DNA of 64,000 bases, from positions 3,348,001 through 3,412,000 of the forward strand of contig CU207211.1 of the NCBI GenBank assembly GCA_000026125.1, read 5' to 3'. The notes beneath the pieces were generated by a model, which was not told the origin of the DNA, searched no databases, and worked only from the letters and a program-made list of their open reading frames with translations. Position numbers and translations under genes: made by a program. This document shows positions 31,715-40,739 of this stretch, in pieces. How positions within the stretch are numbered: position 1 is the first letter of the stretch; every line of letters starts with the position of its first letter. This DNA is from Herminiimonas arsenicoxydans (GTDB taxonomy: Bacteria > Pseudomonadota > Gammaproteobacteria > Burkholderiales > Burkholderiaceae_D).

Positions 31715-31921
31715 ATGCAAATTTTAGTACGCAAACTTCATACCGGTTATGTCGCACAAATGCTGCCGTGGTCGCTGCGTGTGCAAGAGTTGTTTGCCGT
31801 GGCCTTGTTAAGCGGTAGCGGCGGACTGATCGGCATGATGGTGACGCAGGTACTGCGGCCGGGTATTGCGCGCATGACCAAGCGTTGGACGGCGCCTGAA
31901 AAACTAGGTCATCGGCGCTGA
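31715..31921 (+). CDS. small unrecognised protein, possible membrane segment
   Basis: 68 residues from ATG 31715 (a TTG lies directly before it). A hydrophobic stretch at about residues 25-45 (LFAVALLSGSGGLIGMMV) is flanked by basic residues. It sits directly after the repeat protein, ahead of a shared terminator, so a joint role is likely but unknown. No good Shine-Dalgarno was seen. Confidence 0.5.
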   Translation: MQILVRKLHTGYVAQMLPWSLRVQELFAVALLSGSGGLIGMMVTQVLRPGIARMTKRWTAPEKLGHRR

Positions 31922-31976
31922 TCCTGGCAAACATATTTTTTTACAGTGTCTCCTCCTCCCTCTCAAGGAAGGTTTA

Positions 31977-32009
31977 AGCCCCGCAGCCGAAGCCAGCGGG
32001 GCTTTTTTT
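31977..32009 (+). terminator. terminator after the two small genes
   Basis: 8-bp stem AGCCCCGC (31977-31984) and GCGGGGCT (31996-32003), followed by TTTTTT. Confidence 0.85.
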
Positions 32010-32176
32010 CGTCTACTGCGCTGCCGTTTTTGTTGTTCGAGGCGGCTATTTTTCCAGCTGTCCTGATAAAGACTTTAAATTGGTGCAAAATACTGTAACG
32101 TGATTGTTTTCGATTGTCTTGCCAGAGTCGTTTTGGTGAGCAGTGATGTTGATACTTAACTACGGAGTCAAGCAAC

Positions 32177-32359
32177 TTGGGCCGTCTCATTAAAAACAAC
32201 TACACCAATATCGCATTGTTGAAAGATTTGATGACAACGCCGCCAATGACGGCGCAACAACATGCGGAGATCATGCGCAAACGCATCGCACATCGCAGGA
32301 TGGTTGAAGAAGCCAAAGAATTGAAAATCGCCAGCGAAGACGTATTCGAAGGCCATTAA
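32177..32359 (+). CDS. small unrecognised protein with a TTG start
   Basis: 60 residues. Start TTG 32177 with ACGGAG about 9 bases before it; the first ATG would remove 18 residues. The second half is helical and charged (AEIMRKRIAHRRMVEEAKE). A terminator begins at its stop codon, which supports a real transcript. No family recognised. Confidence 0.5.
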   Translation: MGRLIKNNYTNIALLKDLMTTPPMTAQQHAEIMRKRIAHRRMVEEAKELKIASEDVFEGH

Positions 32360-32384
32360 AAAGCGCGGAGATCCGCGCTTTTTT
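32360..32384 (+). terminator. terminator after the 60-residue gene
   Basis: 9-bp stem AAGCGCGGA (32361-32369) and TCCGCGCTT (32372-32380) with a T-run; it could act in both directions. Confidence 0.85.
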
Positions 32385-32442
32385 GTTTCCGTTATCTTGA
32401 TCTTTGCCGGCCTCAAGCTAAAAGGCCGGCGCGAGCAGGTTT

Positions 32443-33255
32443 TTATTTTGCCGATGGGAAGAACAGCTGTTCGCCTTCGATTTTGTACGAAGCGATTTTC
32501 TTTTGACCTTCAGGCGAAGTCAGATAGTCGATGAATTGCTTCGCACCCTTGTAGTTGACGCCAGGATGTTTTGCCGGATTGACTGCAATCACGCCGTAGG
32601 GGTTGAACATTCTCTTGTCGCCTTGTACGGCAATCGTCAAACCGGTTTTGGCACGATAGGCGCCATAGGTTGCGCGATCGCTCAGTGTGTATGCCTGCAA
32701 CTCGGCCGCCATCGTCAGCACTTCACCCATGCCCAGACCAGCGGATACATAAGCGCTGCCCTGCGGTTGTGAGCCTACTTCCTTCCAGTATTTTTTCTCC
32801 ATCACGTCAGTACCGGAATTGTCGCCGCGCGAAATGAATTTGGCTTTGCTGTCGACGATCTTCTTCATGGCGGCGAGGACATCGGTGTTGCCCTTGATGC
32901 CGGCAGGATCACTGTTTGGTCCGACGATGATGAAATCGTTGTACATCACGTCGCGTCGATCGACGCCATGACCGTCAGCCACGAACTTGTCTTCCAGCGT
33001 GCGGGCATGCACCAGGGTGACATCGACGTCGCCGTTCTTTGCCAGTTCCAGGGCCTTGCCGGTACCGACCGAGATGACGTGTACCTTGGAATTGGTCTTG
33101 GCTTCAAAGTCAGGCAGGATATACGGCAGCAAGCCGGAGCTTTCGGTACTCGTAGTGGTCGATAGCTTGATGATTTGCTGGGCAAAGCCGAATGGTGTGA
33201 CCAGTGCGGCGGCCAAAGCGACCGAGGCAAAACGAAGTAGTGAACGACGTGACAT
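32443..33255 (-). CDS. periplasmic tungstate-binding protein, TupA-like
   Basis: 270 residues from ATG 33255, which has GGAGG upstream. The signal peptide ends near GFAQQ. The mature start IKLSTTTSTESSGLLPYIL and VISVGTGKALELAKNGDVDV are typical of TupA/WtpA-like oxyanion-binding proteins; YNDFIIVGPNSDPAGI and ISRGDNSGTDVMEKKYW are also family-like. No tupB permease or tupC ATPase lies in the window. It follows the fds formate dehydrogenase genes on the same strand, so it may supply W or Mo for that enzyme. Confidence 0.85.
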   Translation of the reverse strand: MSRRSLLRFASVALAAALVTPFGFAQQIIKLSTTTSTESSGLLPYILPDFEAKTNSKVHVISVGTGKALELAKNGDVDVTLVHARTLEDKFVADGHGVDRRDVMYNDFIIVGPNSDPAGIKGNTDVLAAMKKIVDSKAKFISRGDNSGTDVMEKKYWKEVGSQPQGSAYVSAGLGMGEVLTMAAELQAYTLSDRATYGAYRAKTGLTIAVQGDKRMFNPYGVIAVNPAKHPGVNYKGAKQFIDYLTSPEGQKKIASYKIEGEQLFFPSAK

Positions 33256-33360
33256 GATTCCTCCTGAAGAGCTAATAAGAATGGCTGTGAACCGCGAACG
33301 ATGCGCAGCCATAGTAATGCGCAGCAATAATGGCGACAAGCCTGCTGCGATGAAACCGGG

Positions 33361-33594
33361 TTAAATGACTTTATTCGTTCGCAATGCTTCCAGCACGATG
33401 TCTTTCAATCCGTCGCCGCCGTGTTCTACATGCTCCATCAATTTGCGGCGCATAGGCGGCGCCCATGAGCGTTTTAGATGGCCGCTGATATCTTTCAGCG
33501 ATTGCGTGCGATCCGTCATGGTCTCGAAAAAATCACCGATCTGGTTTGCCATGGTAACCAAATTATCTACGGTGCTGTGATTGGTGTGGCTCAT
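33361..33594 (-). CDS. fdsD: formate dehydrogenase delta subunit
   Basis: 77 residues, matching FdsD (TVDNLVTMANQIGDFFE, HLKRSWAPPMRRKLMEHV). Needed for maturation of the soluble NAD-linked molybdo-formate dehydrogenase; it is not a redox subunit. Last gene of the fdsGBA-fdhD-fdsD run. Confidence 0.92.
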   Translation of the reverse strand: MSHTNHSTVDNLVTMANQIGDFFETMTDRTQSLKDISGHLKRSWAPPMRRKLMEHVEHGGDGLKDIVLEALRTNKVI

Positions 33595-33604
33595 ACCTCT
33601 TCCT

Positions 33605-34438
33605 TTACTTGGTTATATCGCATATCAATCGATGCGATTGCGCGTATACGACATGACTGTTGCTGCGAACGAATCCGACCAGCGTGACGTTTGCTTCTTC
33701 GGCCAATTTGATTGCCAGGCTGGTAGGCGCAGAAATGGCCGCCAGAAAGGCGATGCCCATCGTTGCCGATTTCTGCACCATTTCATAACTGGCGCGGCTG
33801 GTAATCAGCGCGGCGCCATGGCCAAAGTCACGCTTTTCATTCGCCATTGCACCGATCAATTTATCCAGCGCATTGTGGCGGCCGATATCTTCACGTACCA
33901 GATCGATGGAGCCGTCCGCATTCATCCACGCTGCTGCATGCGTTGCGCCGGTATGGCGCTGCAGGCGCTGCTGTGCCTGCATGGCTTTCATGCCGGCATG
34001 AATCTGCTCGCCGGAAAACGAGGTGCCTCCTGTAACAGCGTCCGGATGTCGAACCGCCTGCGCCAATGTTTCAGCGCCACACAGTCCGCAGCCGGTACGA
34101 CCGGTCAGGTTGCGACGCTTGTCTTTCAACGCGACAAATCGTTCCGTCGCGATTTGCATCTGTACCTGTATGCCTTCACATCCCGGCACTACTTCGCAAT
34201 CGTACAGTTCAGACGGGTCTTTCAGTATGCCCTCACTGAGTGAAAAGCCGAGCGCAAAGTCTTCCAGATCGTAAGGAGACGCCAGCATCACTGCATGCGA
34301 GATGCCGTTGTATTCCAAAGCGATCGGTACTTCTTCTGCGACATCGTCCTCGCAGAACTCGCGCCTATCTGCATCCCATTTTTCTACCGAGACGCGAACC
34401 AGCGCAGTGCGCTCTTCATTGGTGATGGCATTCATCAA
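33605..34438 (-). CDS. fdhD: formate dehydrogenase accessory sulfurtransferase FdhD
   Basis: 277 residues. FdhD passes sulfur to the Mo-bis-PGD cofactor. The Cys pair is in GRTGCGLCGAETL, and SRASYEMVQKSATMGI is conserved near the C-terminus. It sits between fdsA and fdsD (order GBACD as in Cupriavidus). Confidence 0.94.
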   Translation of the reverse strand: MMNAITNEERTALVRVSVEKWDADRREFCEDDVAEEVPIALEYNGISHAVMLASPYDLEDFALGFSLSEGILKDPSELYDCEVVPGCEGIQVQMQIATERFVALKDKRRNLTGRTGCGLCGAETLAQAVRHPDAVTGGTSFSGEQIHAGMKAMQAQQRLQRHTGATHAAAWMNADGSIDLVREDIGRHNALDKLIGAMANEKRDFGHGAALITSRASYEMVQKSATMGIAFLAAISAPTSLAIKLAEEANVTLVGFVRSNSHVVYAQSHRLICDITK

Positions 34439-34453
34439 ACCCGCCTTTGTCCC

Positions 34454-37324
34454 TTACTTGCCGGCCGTTGATACTTCTTTTGGAATCAACTTGTCGCTGG
34501 CAAAACTTTCCTGCTCGGTATTGAAGCGGTTGTAAGTGCTCTGCCATTCCGACGGCTGGGTAACCGGCATGACTTGAACGGCCGTCACTTTGTACTCAGG
34601 ACAGTTGGTTGCCCAGTCGGACGAGCTGGTCGTAATCACGTTGGCGCCGGATTCAGGGAAGTGGAACGTGGTGTAGACCACACCAGGCTGCACGTTCTCG
34701 GTAATTTCCGCACGCAACACGGTTTGACCGGCCCGTGATTCGATACCGACCCAATCGTTGTGCTTGATGCCGCGATCCAGCGCATCCTGCGGATGAATCT
34801 CCAGCCTATCTTCGCTATGCCACATATTGTTGTGCGTACGACGGGTTTGCGCGCCGACGTTGTACTGTGACAGGATGCGGCCGGTCGTCAGAATCAACGG
34901 GAACTTGCGGGTAACTTTTTCGCCGGCACCGAAGTACTTGGTATCGATGAACTTGCCTTTGCCGCGGACGAATTCGCCGATGTGCATGGTTGGTGTACCT
35001 TCTGGCGCTGCATCGTTGCATGGCCACTGGATACTGCCGCCGAGCTCGTCGATACGCTTGAAGCTCACACCGGTAAAAGTCGGCGTCAGGGACGCGATTT
35101 CATCCATGATTTCGCGTGGATGCTTGTAGCTCATTGGATAACCCAATGCGTTGGACAACATGCAGGTGACTTCCCAGTCACCCTTGCCGGCTTTTGGTGG
35201 CATCACTTTGCGTACGCGGGAAATGCGACGTTCTGCATTGGTGAAGGTGCCGTCTTTTTCCAGGAACGACGAACCCGGCAGGAATACGTGTGCGTATTTT
35301 GCGGTTTCGTTCAGGAAGATATCCTGCACAACGATACATTCCATCGCCGACAGCGCCGCAGTAACGTGTTGTGTATCCGGATCGGATTGAACAATGTCTT
35401 CGCCCTGGCAGTACAGACCCATGAAGGTGCCGTCCATTGCCGCGTCAAACATGTTTGGAATGCGCAGACCCGGTTCCGGGTCGAGTACGCAATTCCATGC
35501 AGCTTCGAACTCGGCGCGTGTAGTCGAATCCGAAACGTGGCGGTAACCTGGCAATTCGTGCGGGAAGGAGCCCATATCACAGGAGCCCTGCACGTTGTTT
35601 TGACCGCGCAGCGGATTGACACCCACGCCTTCGCGACCGACGTTGCCGGTTGCCATCGCCAGATTGGCGATACCGATCACAGTGGTCGAGCCTTGTGCAT
35701 GTTCAGTAACGCCGAGACCGTAATAGATCGAACCGTTTTTGGCATTTGCATACATGCGAGCTGCTGCGCGGATATCTTCCGCCGGTACGCCGCTGATTTT
35801 TTCCACCGCTTCAGGAGAATTCTCTTCCTGCAGAATGAAGTGTTCCCATTCCTTGAACGAGTCAGCTTCACAGCGCTCGGCGATGAATTCCGGCTTGTGC
35901 AGTTTTTCGCTCAGGATCACGTAGGCCAATGCGTTGACGATCGCCACGTTGGTGCCCGGCATCAACTTCAAATGATAATCCGCCTGTACGTGCGGTGATT
36001 TGACCATTTCGGTAGTGCGCGGGTCGACCACGATCAGCTTCGCACCCTGGCGAATACGACGTTTCATTTGCGAAGCGAACACCGGATGTGCATTTACCGG
36101 GTTGGCACCGATGACGACGATGACATCGGATTTCATCACCGATTCAAAGGTTTGCGTGCCGGCCGATTCACCCAGCGTTACTTTCAAGCCGTAGCCGGTA
36201 GGCGAATGGCAGACGCGGGCACAGGTATCTACGTTGTTGTTGCCGAACGCGGCGCGCACCAGTTTTTGAACCAGGTAGCCTTCCTCGTTGGTGCAGCGCG
36301 AAGAAACCAGGCCGCCGATCGAATCCTTGCCGTATTTGGCCTGGATGCGCTTGAATTCAGAAGCGGTGTAATTGATCGCTTCTTCCCACGACACTTCGCG
36401 CCATGGGTCGCTGATCTTGCTGCGGATCATGGGCTTTAACATGCGGTCTTTATGCGTTGCATAACCCCATGCGAAACGTCCCTTGACGCAAGCATGACCC
36501 TGGTTGGCCTTGCCGTCCGGATTCGGCACCATGCGGACAACTTCGTTGCCCTTCATTTCCGCCTTGAACGAACAACCGACGCCGCAGTATGCGCAGGTGG
36601 TGATTTTGCTGTGCTCGCCCTGGCCCATCATGATGACGGTTTTTTCAGTCAGGGTTGCCGTTGGGCAGGCGTCCACGCAGGCGCCGCAGGAGACGCATTC
36701 CGATTCGATGAAGCTTTCGTTCTGGCTTGCCGCGACACGCGAGGCAAAGCCGCGACCGTCGATGGTCAGCGCGAAGGTGCCCTGGGTTTCTTCGCAGGCG
36801 CGTACGCAGCGATTACAAACGATGCATTTCGATGCGTCGTAGGTGAAGTAAGGATTGGATTCGTCTTTTTCCAGCTTCAGATGGTTTTCGCCATCGTAGC
36901 CGTAACGTACGTCGCGCAGACCGACTACGCCAGCCATGTCTTGCAGTTCGCAATTGCCGTTGGTTGGGCAGGTCAGACAGTCCAGTGGGTGATCGGAGAT
37001 GTACAACTCCATCACGCCACGGCGTATGTCAGCCAGTTTAGGCGTTTGCGTCTTGATCTTCATGCCGGCTTCAGCCGGCGTGGTGCACGATGCAGGGTAG
37101 CCGCGGCGGCCTTCGATCTCAACCAGGCACAGACGGCAGGAACCGAATGCCTCCAGGCTGTCGGTGGCGCACAGTTTCGGCACATTGATGCCGACTTCTG
37201 CCGCTGCACGCATGACGGATGTGCCTTGCGGCACGGTAATTTCTACGCCGTCGATTTCCAGCGTGACCATATTTTCGGAAGTGCTTTTCGGTGTACCGTA
37301 ATCGATACTATTTAATACGTTCAT
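34454..37324 (-). CDS. fdsA: NAD-dependent formate dehydrogenase alpha subunit
   Basis: 956 residues. Order: 2Fe-2S domain (GSCRLCLVEIEG), extra Fe-S ligands (DCLTCPTNGNC), two 4Fe-4S clusters (CIVCNRCVRACEE and CVSCGACVDACPT), then the molybdopterin domain starting CAYCGVGCSFKAEM. The likely Mo/W ligand is Cys in ARVCHSPTGYG, so no selenocysteine is involved. It oxidises formate to CO2 in the cytoplasm and passes electrons to FdsB. Confidence 0.96.
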   Translation of the reverse strand: MNVLNSIDYGTPKSTSENMVTLEIDGVEITVPQGTSVMRAAAEVGINVPKLCATDSLEAFGSCRLCLVEIEGRRGYPASCTTPAEAGMKIKTQTPKLADIRRGVMELYISDHPLDCLTCPTNGNCELQDMAGVVGLRDVRYGYDGENHLKLEKDESNPYFTYDASKCIVCNRCVRACEETQGTFALTIDGRGFASRVAASQNESFIESECVSCGACVDACPTATLTEKTVIMMGQGEHSKITTCAYCGVGCSFKAEMKGNEVVRMVPNPDGKANQGHACVKGRFAWGYATHKDRMLKPMIRSKISDPWREVSWEEAINYTASEFKRIQAKYGKDSIGGLVSSRCTNEEGYLVQKLVRAAFGNNNVDTCARVCHSPTGYGLKVTLGESAGTQTFESVMKSDVIVVIGANPVNAHPVFASQMKRRIRQGAKLIVVDPRTTEMVKSPHVQADYHLKLMPGTNVAIVNALAYVILSEKLHKPEFIAERCEADSFKEWEHFILQEENSPEAVEKISGVPAEDIRAAARMYANAKNGSIYYGLGVTEHAQGSTTVIGIANLAMATGNVGREGVGVNPLRGQNNVQGSCDMGSFPHELPGYRHVSDSTTRAEFEAAWNCVLDPEPGLRIPNMFDAAMDGTFMGLYCQGEDIVQSDPDTQHVTAALSAMECIVVQDIFLNETAKYAHVFLPGSSFLEKDGTFTNAERRISRVRKVMPPKAGKGDWEVTCMLSNALGYPMSYKHPREIMDEIASLTPTFTGVSFKRIDELGGSIQWPCNDAAPEGTPTMHIGEFVRGKGKFIDTKYFGAGEKVTRKFPLILTTGRILSQYNVGAQTRRTHNNMWHSEDRLEIHPQDALDRGIKHNDWVGIESRAGQTVLRAEITENVQPGVVYTTFHFPESGANVITTSSSDWATNCPEYKVTAVQVMPVTQPSEWQSTYNRFNTEQESFASDKLIPKEVSTAGK

Positions 37325-37345
37325 GTTTCGCTCCTGTCTTTCAGC

Positions 37346-38923
37346 TTAAGCAGCAGATGCCAATTTTTGATCGCCAAAATCTTCAGGGAAGTGATTCAGG
37401 GCGGACAACACCGGGAACGGTGTCATATTGCCCATCGCACATAGCGATCCCGTGACCATCACATCGCACAAGTCGCGCAGCAGATGAATTTGCTGGGGGC
37501 GATTCTGATTCGCGATGATTTTGTCCATTACTTCCACGCCGCGTGTCGAACCGATCCGGCACGGTGTGCATTTGCCGCACGATTCGACCGCGCAGAAATG
37601 CATCGCATAACGCGCCTGTTTGGCCATGTCGACGGTATCGTCGAAAGCAACCAGGCCGCCATGACCGACGGTTGATGCGACTGCTGCAAAAGCTTCATAG
37701 TCGAACGGTGTATCGAACAGCGACTCCGGCATGTAGGCGCCGAGCGGGCCGCCAACCTGCACTGCGCGTATCGGACGCCCCGATTCCGAACCGCCGCCAA
37801 AGTCGTACAGCAATTCGCGCAAGGTGACGCCGAATGCTTTTTCCACCAGGCCGCCGTATTTCAGGTTGCCGGCCAGTTGCATGGGCAAGGTACCGCGCGA
37901 ACGGCCCATGCCGAAGTCTTTGTAGAAGGTGGCGCCACGCGACAGAATCAATGGCACGGCGGACAATGAAATCACGTTGTTGATGACCGTCGGCTTGCCG
38001 AACAAACCTTGCAGCGCCGGCAGCGGCGGTTTGGCGCGCACCAGGCCGCGCTTGCCCTCGATGCTTTCCAGCATCGCGGTTTCCTCGCCGCAAACGTAGG
38101 CGCCAGCTGCCTTGCGTACTTGCAGGTTGAAGGTGCGACCGGAACCCAGAATGTTTTTGCCGAGGTAACCTGCTGCATTCGCCGCAACGATGGCTTCGTT
38201 CAGATTGGCGATCGAGTGCGGATATTCGGAACGCACATAGATATAGCCTTCAGTGGCGTTGACAGCGAGGCCGGCGATGGTCATGCCTTCGATCAGCATG
38301 AAGGGATCGTCTTCCATCACCATGCGATCGGAGAAGGTGCCGGAGTCGCCTTCGTCGGCGTTACAGGCAATGTACTTTTGATCGGCTTCCGCGCCGAGCA
38401 CGGTTTTCCATTTGATGCCGGTAGGGAAAGCCGCACCGCCGCGACCACGCAGGCCGGAATCAGTCACTTCCTGCACAATCGCGGCAGGCTCCATCGCGAT
38501 GGCTTTTTTCAGGCCAACATAACCTTCATGCGCCAGGTAATCATCCAGCGAAACCGGATCGGTAATGCCGACGCGCACAAATTGCAGGCGCTCCTGTTTT
38601 TTCAGGTAAGGAATTTCTTCGGTCAGGCCCAGAGCTTTTGGATGCGTTTGTTTCTCAGCCTTGCCGGTGGTAAAGCCGGCGTCGAACAAACCGGCGACTT
38701 CGTGTTCTTCGATCGGGCCAAAGGCGATACGGCCTGCATCGGTTGCGACTTCAACCAGCGGCTCCAGCCAGAACATGCCGCGCGAACCGTTACGCACCAG
38801 TTTGATATCGATTCCGCGCGCTTTCGCCTCACGGACGATGGCAGCTGCAGTTTCATTCGCGCCGAGCGCCAGTGCGGTCGAGTCGCGTGGGACAAAAATC
38901 GTGACGGACTTAGTTGCGCTCAT
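37346..38923 (-). CDS. fdsB: NAD-dependent formate dehydrogenase beta subunit
   Basis: 525 residues. An N-terminal thioredoxin-like ferredoxin fold precedes a NuoF-like core: glycine-rich NADH site GRGGAAFPTGIKWK, FMN site NADEGDSGTFSDRM, and 4Fe-4S motif ESCGKCTPCRIG. It reduces NAD+. Overlaps fdsG by 4 bases. Confidence 0.96.
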   Translation of the reverse strand: MSATKSVTIFVPRDSTALALGANETAAAIVREAKARGIDIKLVRNGSRGMFWLEPLVEVATDAGRIAFGPIEEHEVAGLFDAGFTTGKAEKQTHPKALGLTEEIPYLKKQERLQFVRVGITDPVSLDDYLAHEGYVGLKKAIAMEPAAIVQEVTDSGLRGRGGAAFPTGIKWKTVLGAEADQKYIACNADEGDSGTFSDRMVMEDDPFMLIEGMTIAGLAVNATEGYIYVRSEYPHSIANLNEAIVAANAAGYLGKNILGSGRTFNLQVRKAAGAYVCGEETAMLESIEGKRGLVRAKPPLPALQGLFGKPTVINNVISLSAVPLILSRGATFYKDFGMGRSRGTLPMQLAGNLKYGGLVEKAFGVTLRELLYDFGGGSESGRPIRAVQVGGPLGAYMPESLFDTPFDYEAFAAVASTVGHGGLVAFDDTVDMAKQARYAMHFCAVESCGKCTPCRIGSTRGVEVMDKIIANQNRPQQIHLLRDLCDVMVTGSLCAMGNMTPFPVLSALNHFPEDFGDQKLASAA

Positions 38924-39399
38924 TGCAAACCTCGCTTCGCTTGAATCAGGTTGTTGAATTTTTCTTTGGAAACGCGCGCGTACAGGTCGTCGTCAATCTG
39001 GATCGCCGGGCCGCTGGCACATTGGCCGAGGCAGTAGACGACTTCCAGCGAGAATTTGCCGTCATCGGTAATTTGATGAAAGTCACAGCCGAGCAATTCT
39101 TTCGCGTGATCGACCAGCGATTCGCAACCGCGTGCCTGGCAGGCTTCGGCGCGGCAGATTTGTATGACATGCTTGCCGGCCGGATGCTGGCGGAAGAAGT
39201 GATAATAGGTGATCACGCCGTGTACTTCCGCGCGCGAAATGTTGAGGCCGTCGGCGATGGCTGGCACGACAAGCGACGGAATATATCCCACCGTATTTTG
39301 AATGTCGTGCAAAATAGGCAACAATGCTCCCGGCATTTCCTTGCGGCTTGCGATGATAGACTCGACCGCGGCCATATCGAAACTGTGTTCAGCGCTCAT
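38920..39399 (-). CDS. fdsG: NAD-dependent formate dehydrogenase gamma subunit
   Basis: 159 residues, NuoE-like, with a 2Fe-2S thioredoxin fold: ICRAEACQARGCESL and VVYCLGQCASGPAIQ supply the four Cys. First gene of the operon. Confidence 0.95.
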   Translation of the reverse strand: MSAEHSFDMAAVESIIASRKEMPGALLPILHDIQNTVGYIPSLVVPAIADGLNISRAEVHGVITYYHFFRQHPAGKHVIQICRAEACQARGCESLVDHAKELLGCDFHQITDDGKFSLEVVYCLGQCASGPAIQIDDDLYARVSKEKFNNLIQAKRGLQ

Positions 39400-39635
39400 A
39401 AAGAGACTCCTGTGAACGACATCGATGGCAATGGCGTGTGCCGCGAAGTCGTGAAATCGAACGAAACCATACTGCTTCCTTGTTGAAAATTATCTTGTAT
39501 ATATGTTTTATATAGCATATAGTTTGCAGGCAAACCTCTGCAATATCTGAACGGTAGCATCCAGAAAGACCAGCTTCAATAGGCTATCTTTTGCATATAA
39601 ATAAAAGCGGCGTAAACGCCACATAGGTTTTTGAT
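39400..39635. promoter_or_regulatory. divergent promoter region, fds operon and its regulator
   Basis: 236 bp between divergent genes. The part at 39490-39525 is very AT-rich with runs such as TATATATGTTTTATATAGC, and another AT-rich patch is at 39590-39605. These are likely promoter and operator sequences but no firm consensus was identified. Confidence 0.5.
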
Positions 39636-40721
39636 ATGTTCAAAGTCGTCATCAATCCCCATTGGGAAATCGCACAGAGTACGGACACGCCGCTGGATAC
39701 AGCGGTTTTGCTATCCCTGCTGATGGCAATCCAGAAAACCGGCTCCATTTCCAAGGCGGCGCGCCTGGTTGACTTGTCCTATCGCTATTCATGGGGCTTG
39801 TTGCGCGAAGCTGAAAAGCTGTTCGGCACTTCCCTGCTGAATACCGATCGTGGCCGTGGTACAACGCTGACGCCGCTGGCGGAAAAACTGATCTGGGCCG
39901 ACAGACGTATACGCGCACGCCTGTCGCCCACGCTGGAAAGCCTGGCTTCCGAACTGGAAAGCGAAATCGGCAAAACCATCGTCGGCAAAACCAAACCGAT
40001 CCGGCTCGATGCCAGCCACGGTTTTGCGGTCGATGCGCTGTTGCATCAATTGACGGAAGCCAATCTACCGGTCGATCTGCGCTATCGCAACAGCACCGAT
40101 GCGGTGGCTGCCTTGTCGCGCAATGAATGCGATCTGGCCGGTTTTCACGTGCCGCTGGGCGAGTTCGAGAAAAAGGCGGTGGAGCGGTACACCCAATGGC
40201 TGAACCCGCGTGAGCATTGCCTGATCCATCTGGCGGTGCGCAGCCAGGGCTTGTTTGTGGCGCCGGGCAATCCGAAAAAAATTCTCACCCTGCAGGATTT
40301 GACGCGACCGGGTGTGCGTTTCGTTAATCGGCAGGTCGGTTCCGGTACGCGGATGTTGCTGGAATTGATGCTGGCGGGGGCGAATGTTTCGCCTTTCGAT
40401 ATTGAAGGCTATCAAAGCAATGAATTCACGCATTCGGCGGTCGCGGCTTATATAGCCAGCGGCATGGCGGATGTGGGCGTCGGCGTGCAAACGGCGGCGC
40501 ATCGCTTCAGCCTGGATTTTATTCCGCTGGTACGCGAACGCTATTTCCTGGCGCTGCCGCTGGCCATCATGGATGATCCCTTGATCCAGCTGGTGATCGA
40601 TGTGGTGCAGTCCGGTTATTTCCGCAAGGTCATCAACGGCCTGGCCGGTTACGATGCCAGCGATACCGGAAAAATCCTGTTGCTGTCCGAAGCATTCGGG
40701 TACGCGAAGGCCGCAGTCTGA
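39636..40721 (+). CDS. HTH regulator fused to a periplasmic-binding-protein-like domain
   Basis: 361 residues. Residues about 20-100 form a ModE/LysR-like winged helix (IQKTGSISKAARLVDLSYRY, LFGTSLLNTDRGRGTTLTPL). From about 120 a type-2 binding-protein domain (PBP_like) follows, with NRQVGSGTRMLLELML and ASGMADVGVGVQTAAHRF, a pattern shared with molybdate- or molybdopterin-related ligand domains. It diverges from fdsG, so it probably controls the formate dehydrogenase operon, maybe sensing formate, molybdate or tungstate. This differs from the classical LysR FdsR layout. Confidence 0.75.
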   Translation: MFKVVINPHWEIAQSTDTPLDTAVLLSLLMAIQKTGSISKAARLVDLSYRYSWGLLREAEKLFGTSLLNTDRGRGTTLTPLAEKLIWADRRIRARLSPTLESLASELESEIGKTIVGKTKPIRLDASHGFAVDALLHQLTEANLPVDLRYRNSTDAVAALSRNECDLAGFHVPLGEFEKKAVERYTQWLNPREHCLIHLAVRSQGLFVAPGNPKKILTLQDLTRPGVRFVNRQVGSGTRMLLELMLAGANVSPFDIEGYQSNEFTHSAVAAYIASGMADVGVGVQTAAHRFSLDFIPLVRERYFLALPLAIMDDPLIQLVIDVVQSGYFRKVINGLAGYDASDTGKILLLSEAFGYAKAAV

Positions 40722-40739
40722 GCGCGTTCAGCCAGCGCC

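Noticed and set aside
32404..32430. Terminator for the TupA-like gene
   Set aside because: A GCCGGCCT/AGGCCGGC stem is present but no T-run follows on the minus strand, so it is not supported as a terminator.
34454..37324. Selenocysteine in the formate dehydrogenase alpha subunit
   Set aside because: The frame has no in-frame TGA and the active-site position is Cys (ARVCHSPT).
40144..40155. Possible third parS site (TTTTCACGTGCC)
   Set aside because: Only the left half of the parS palindrome is present, and it lies in an unrelated regulator gene.
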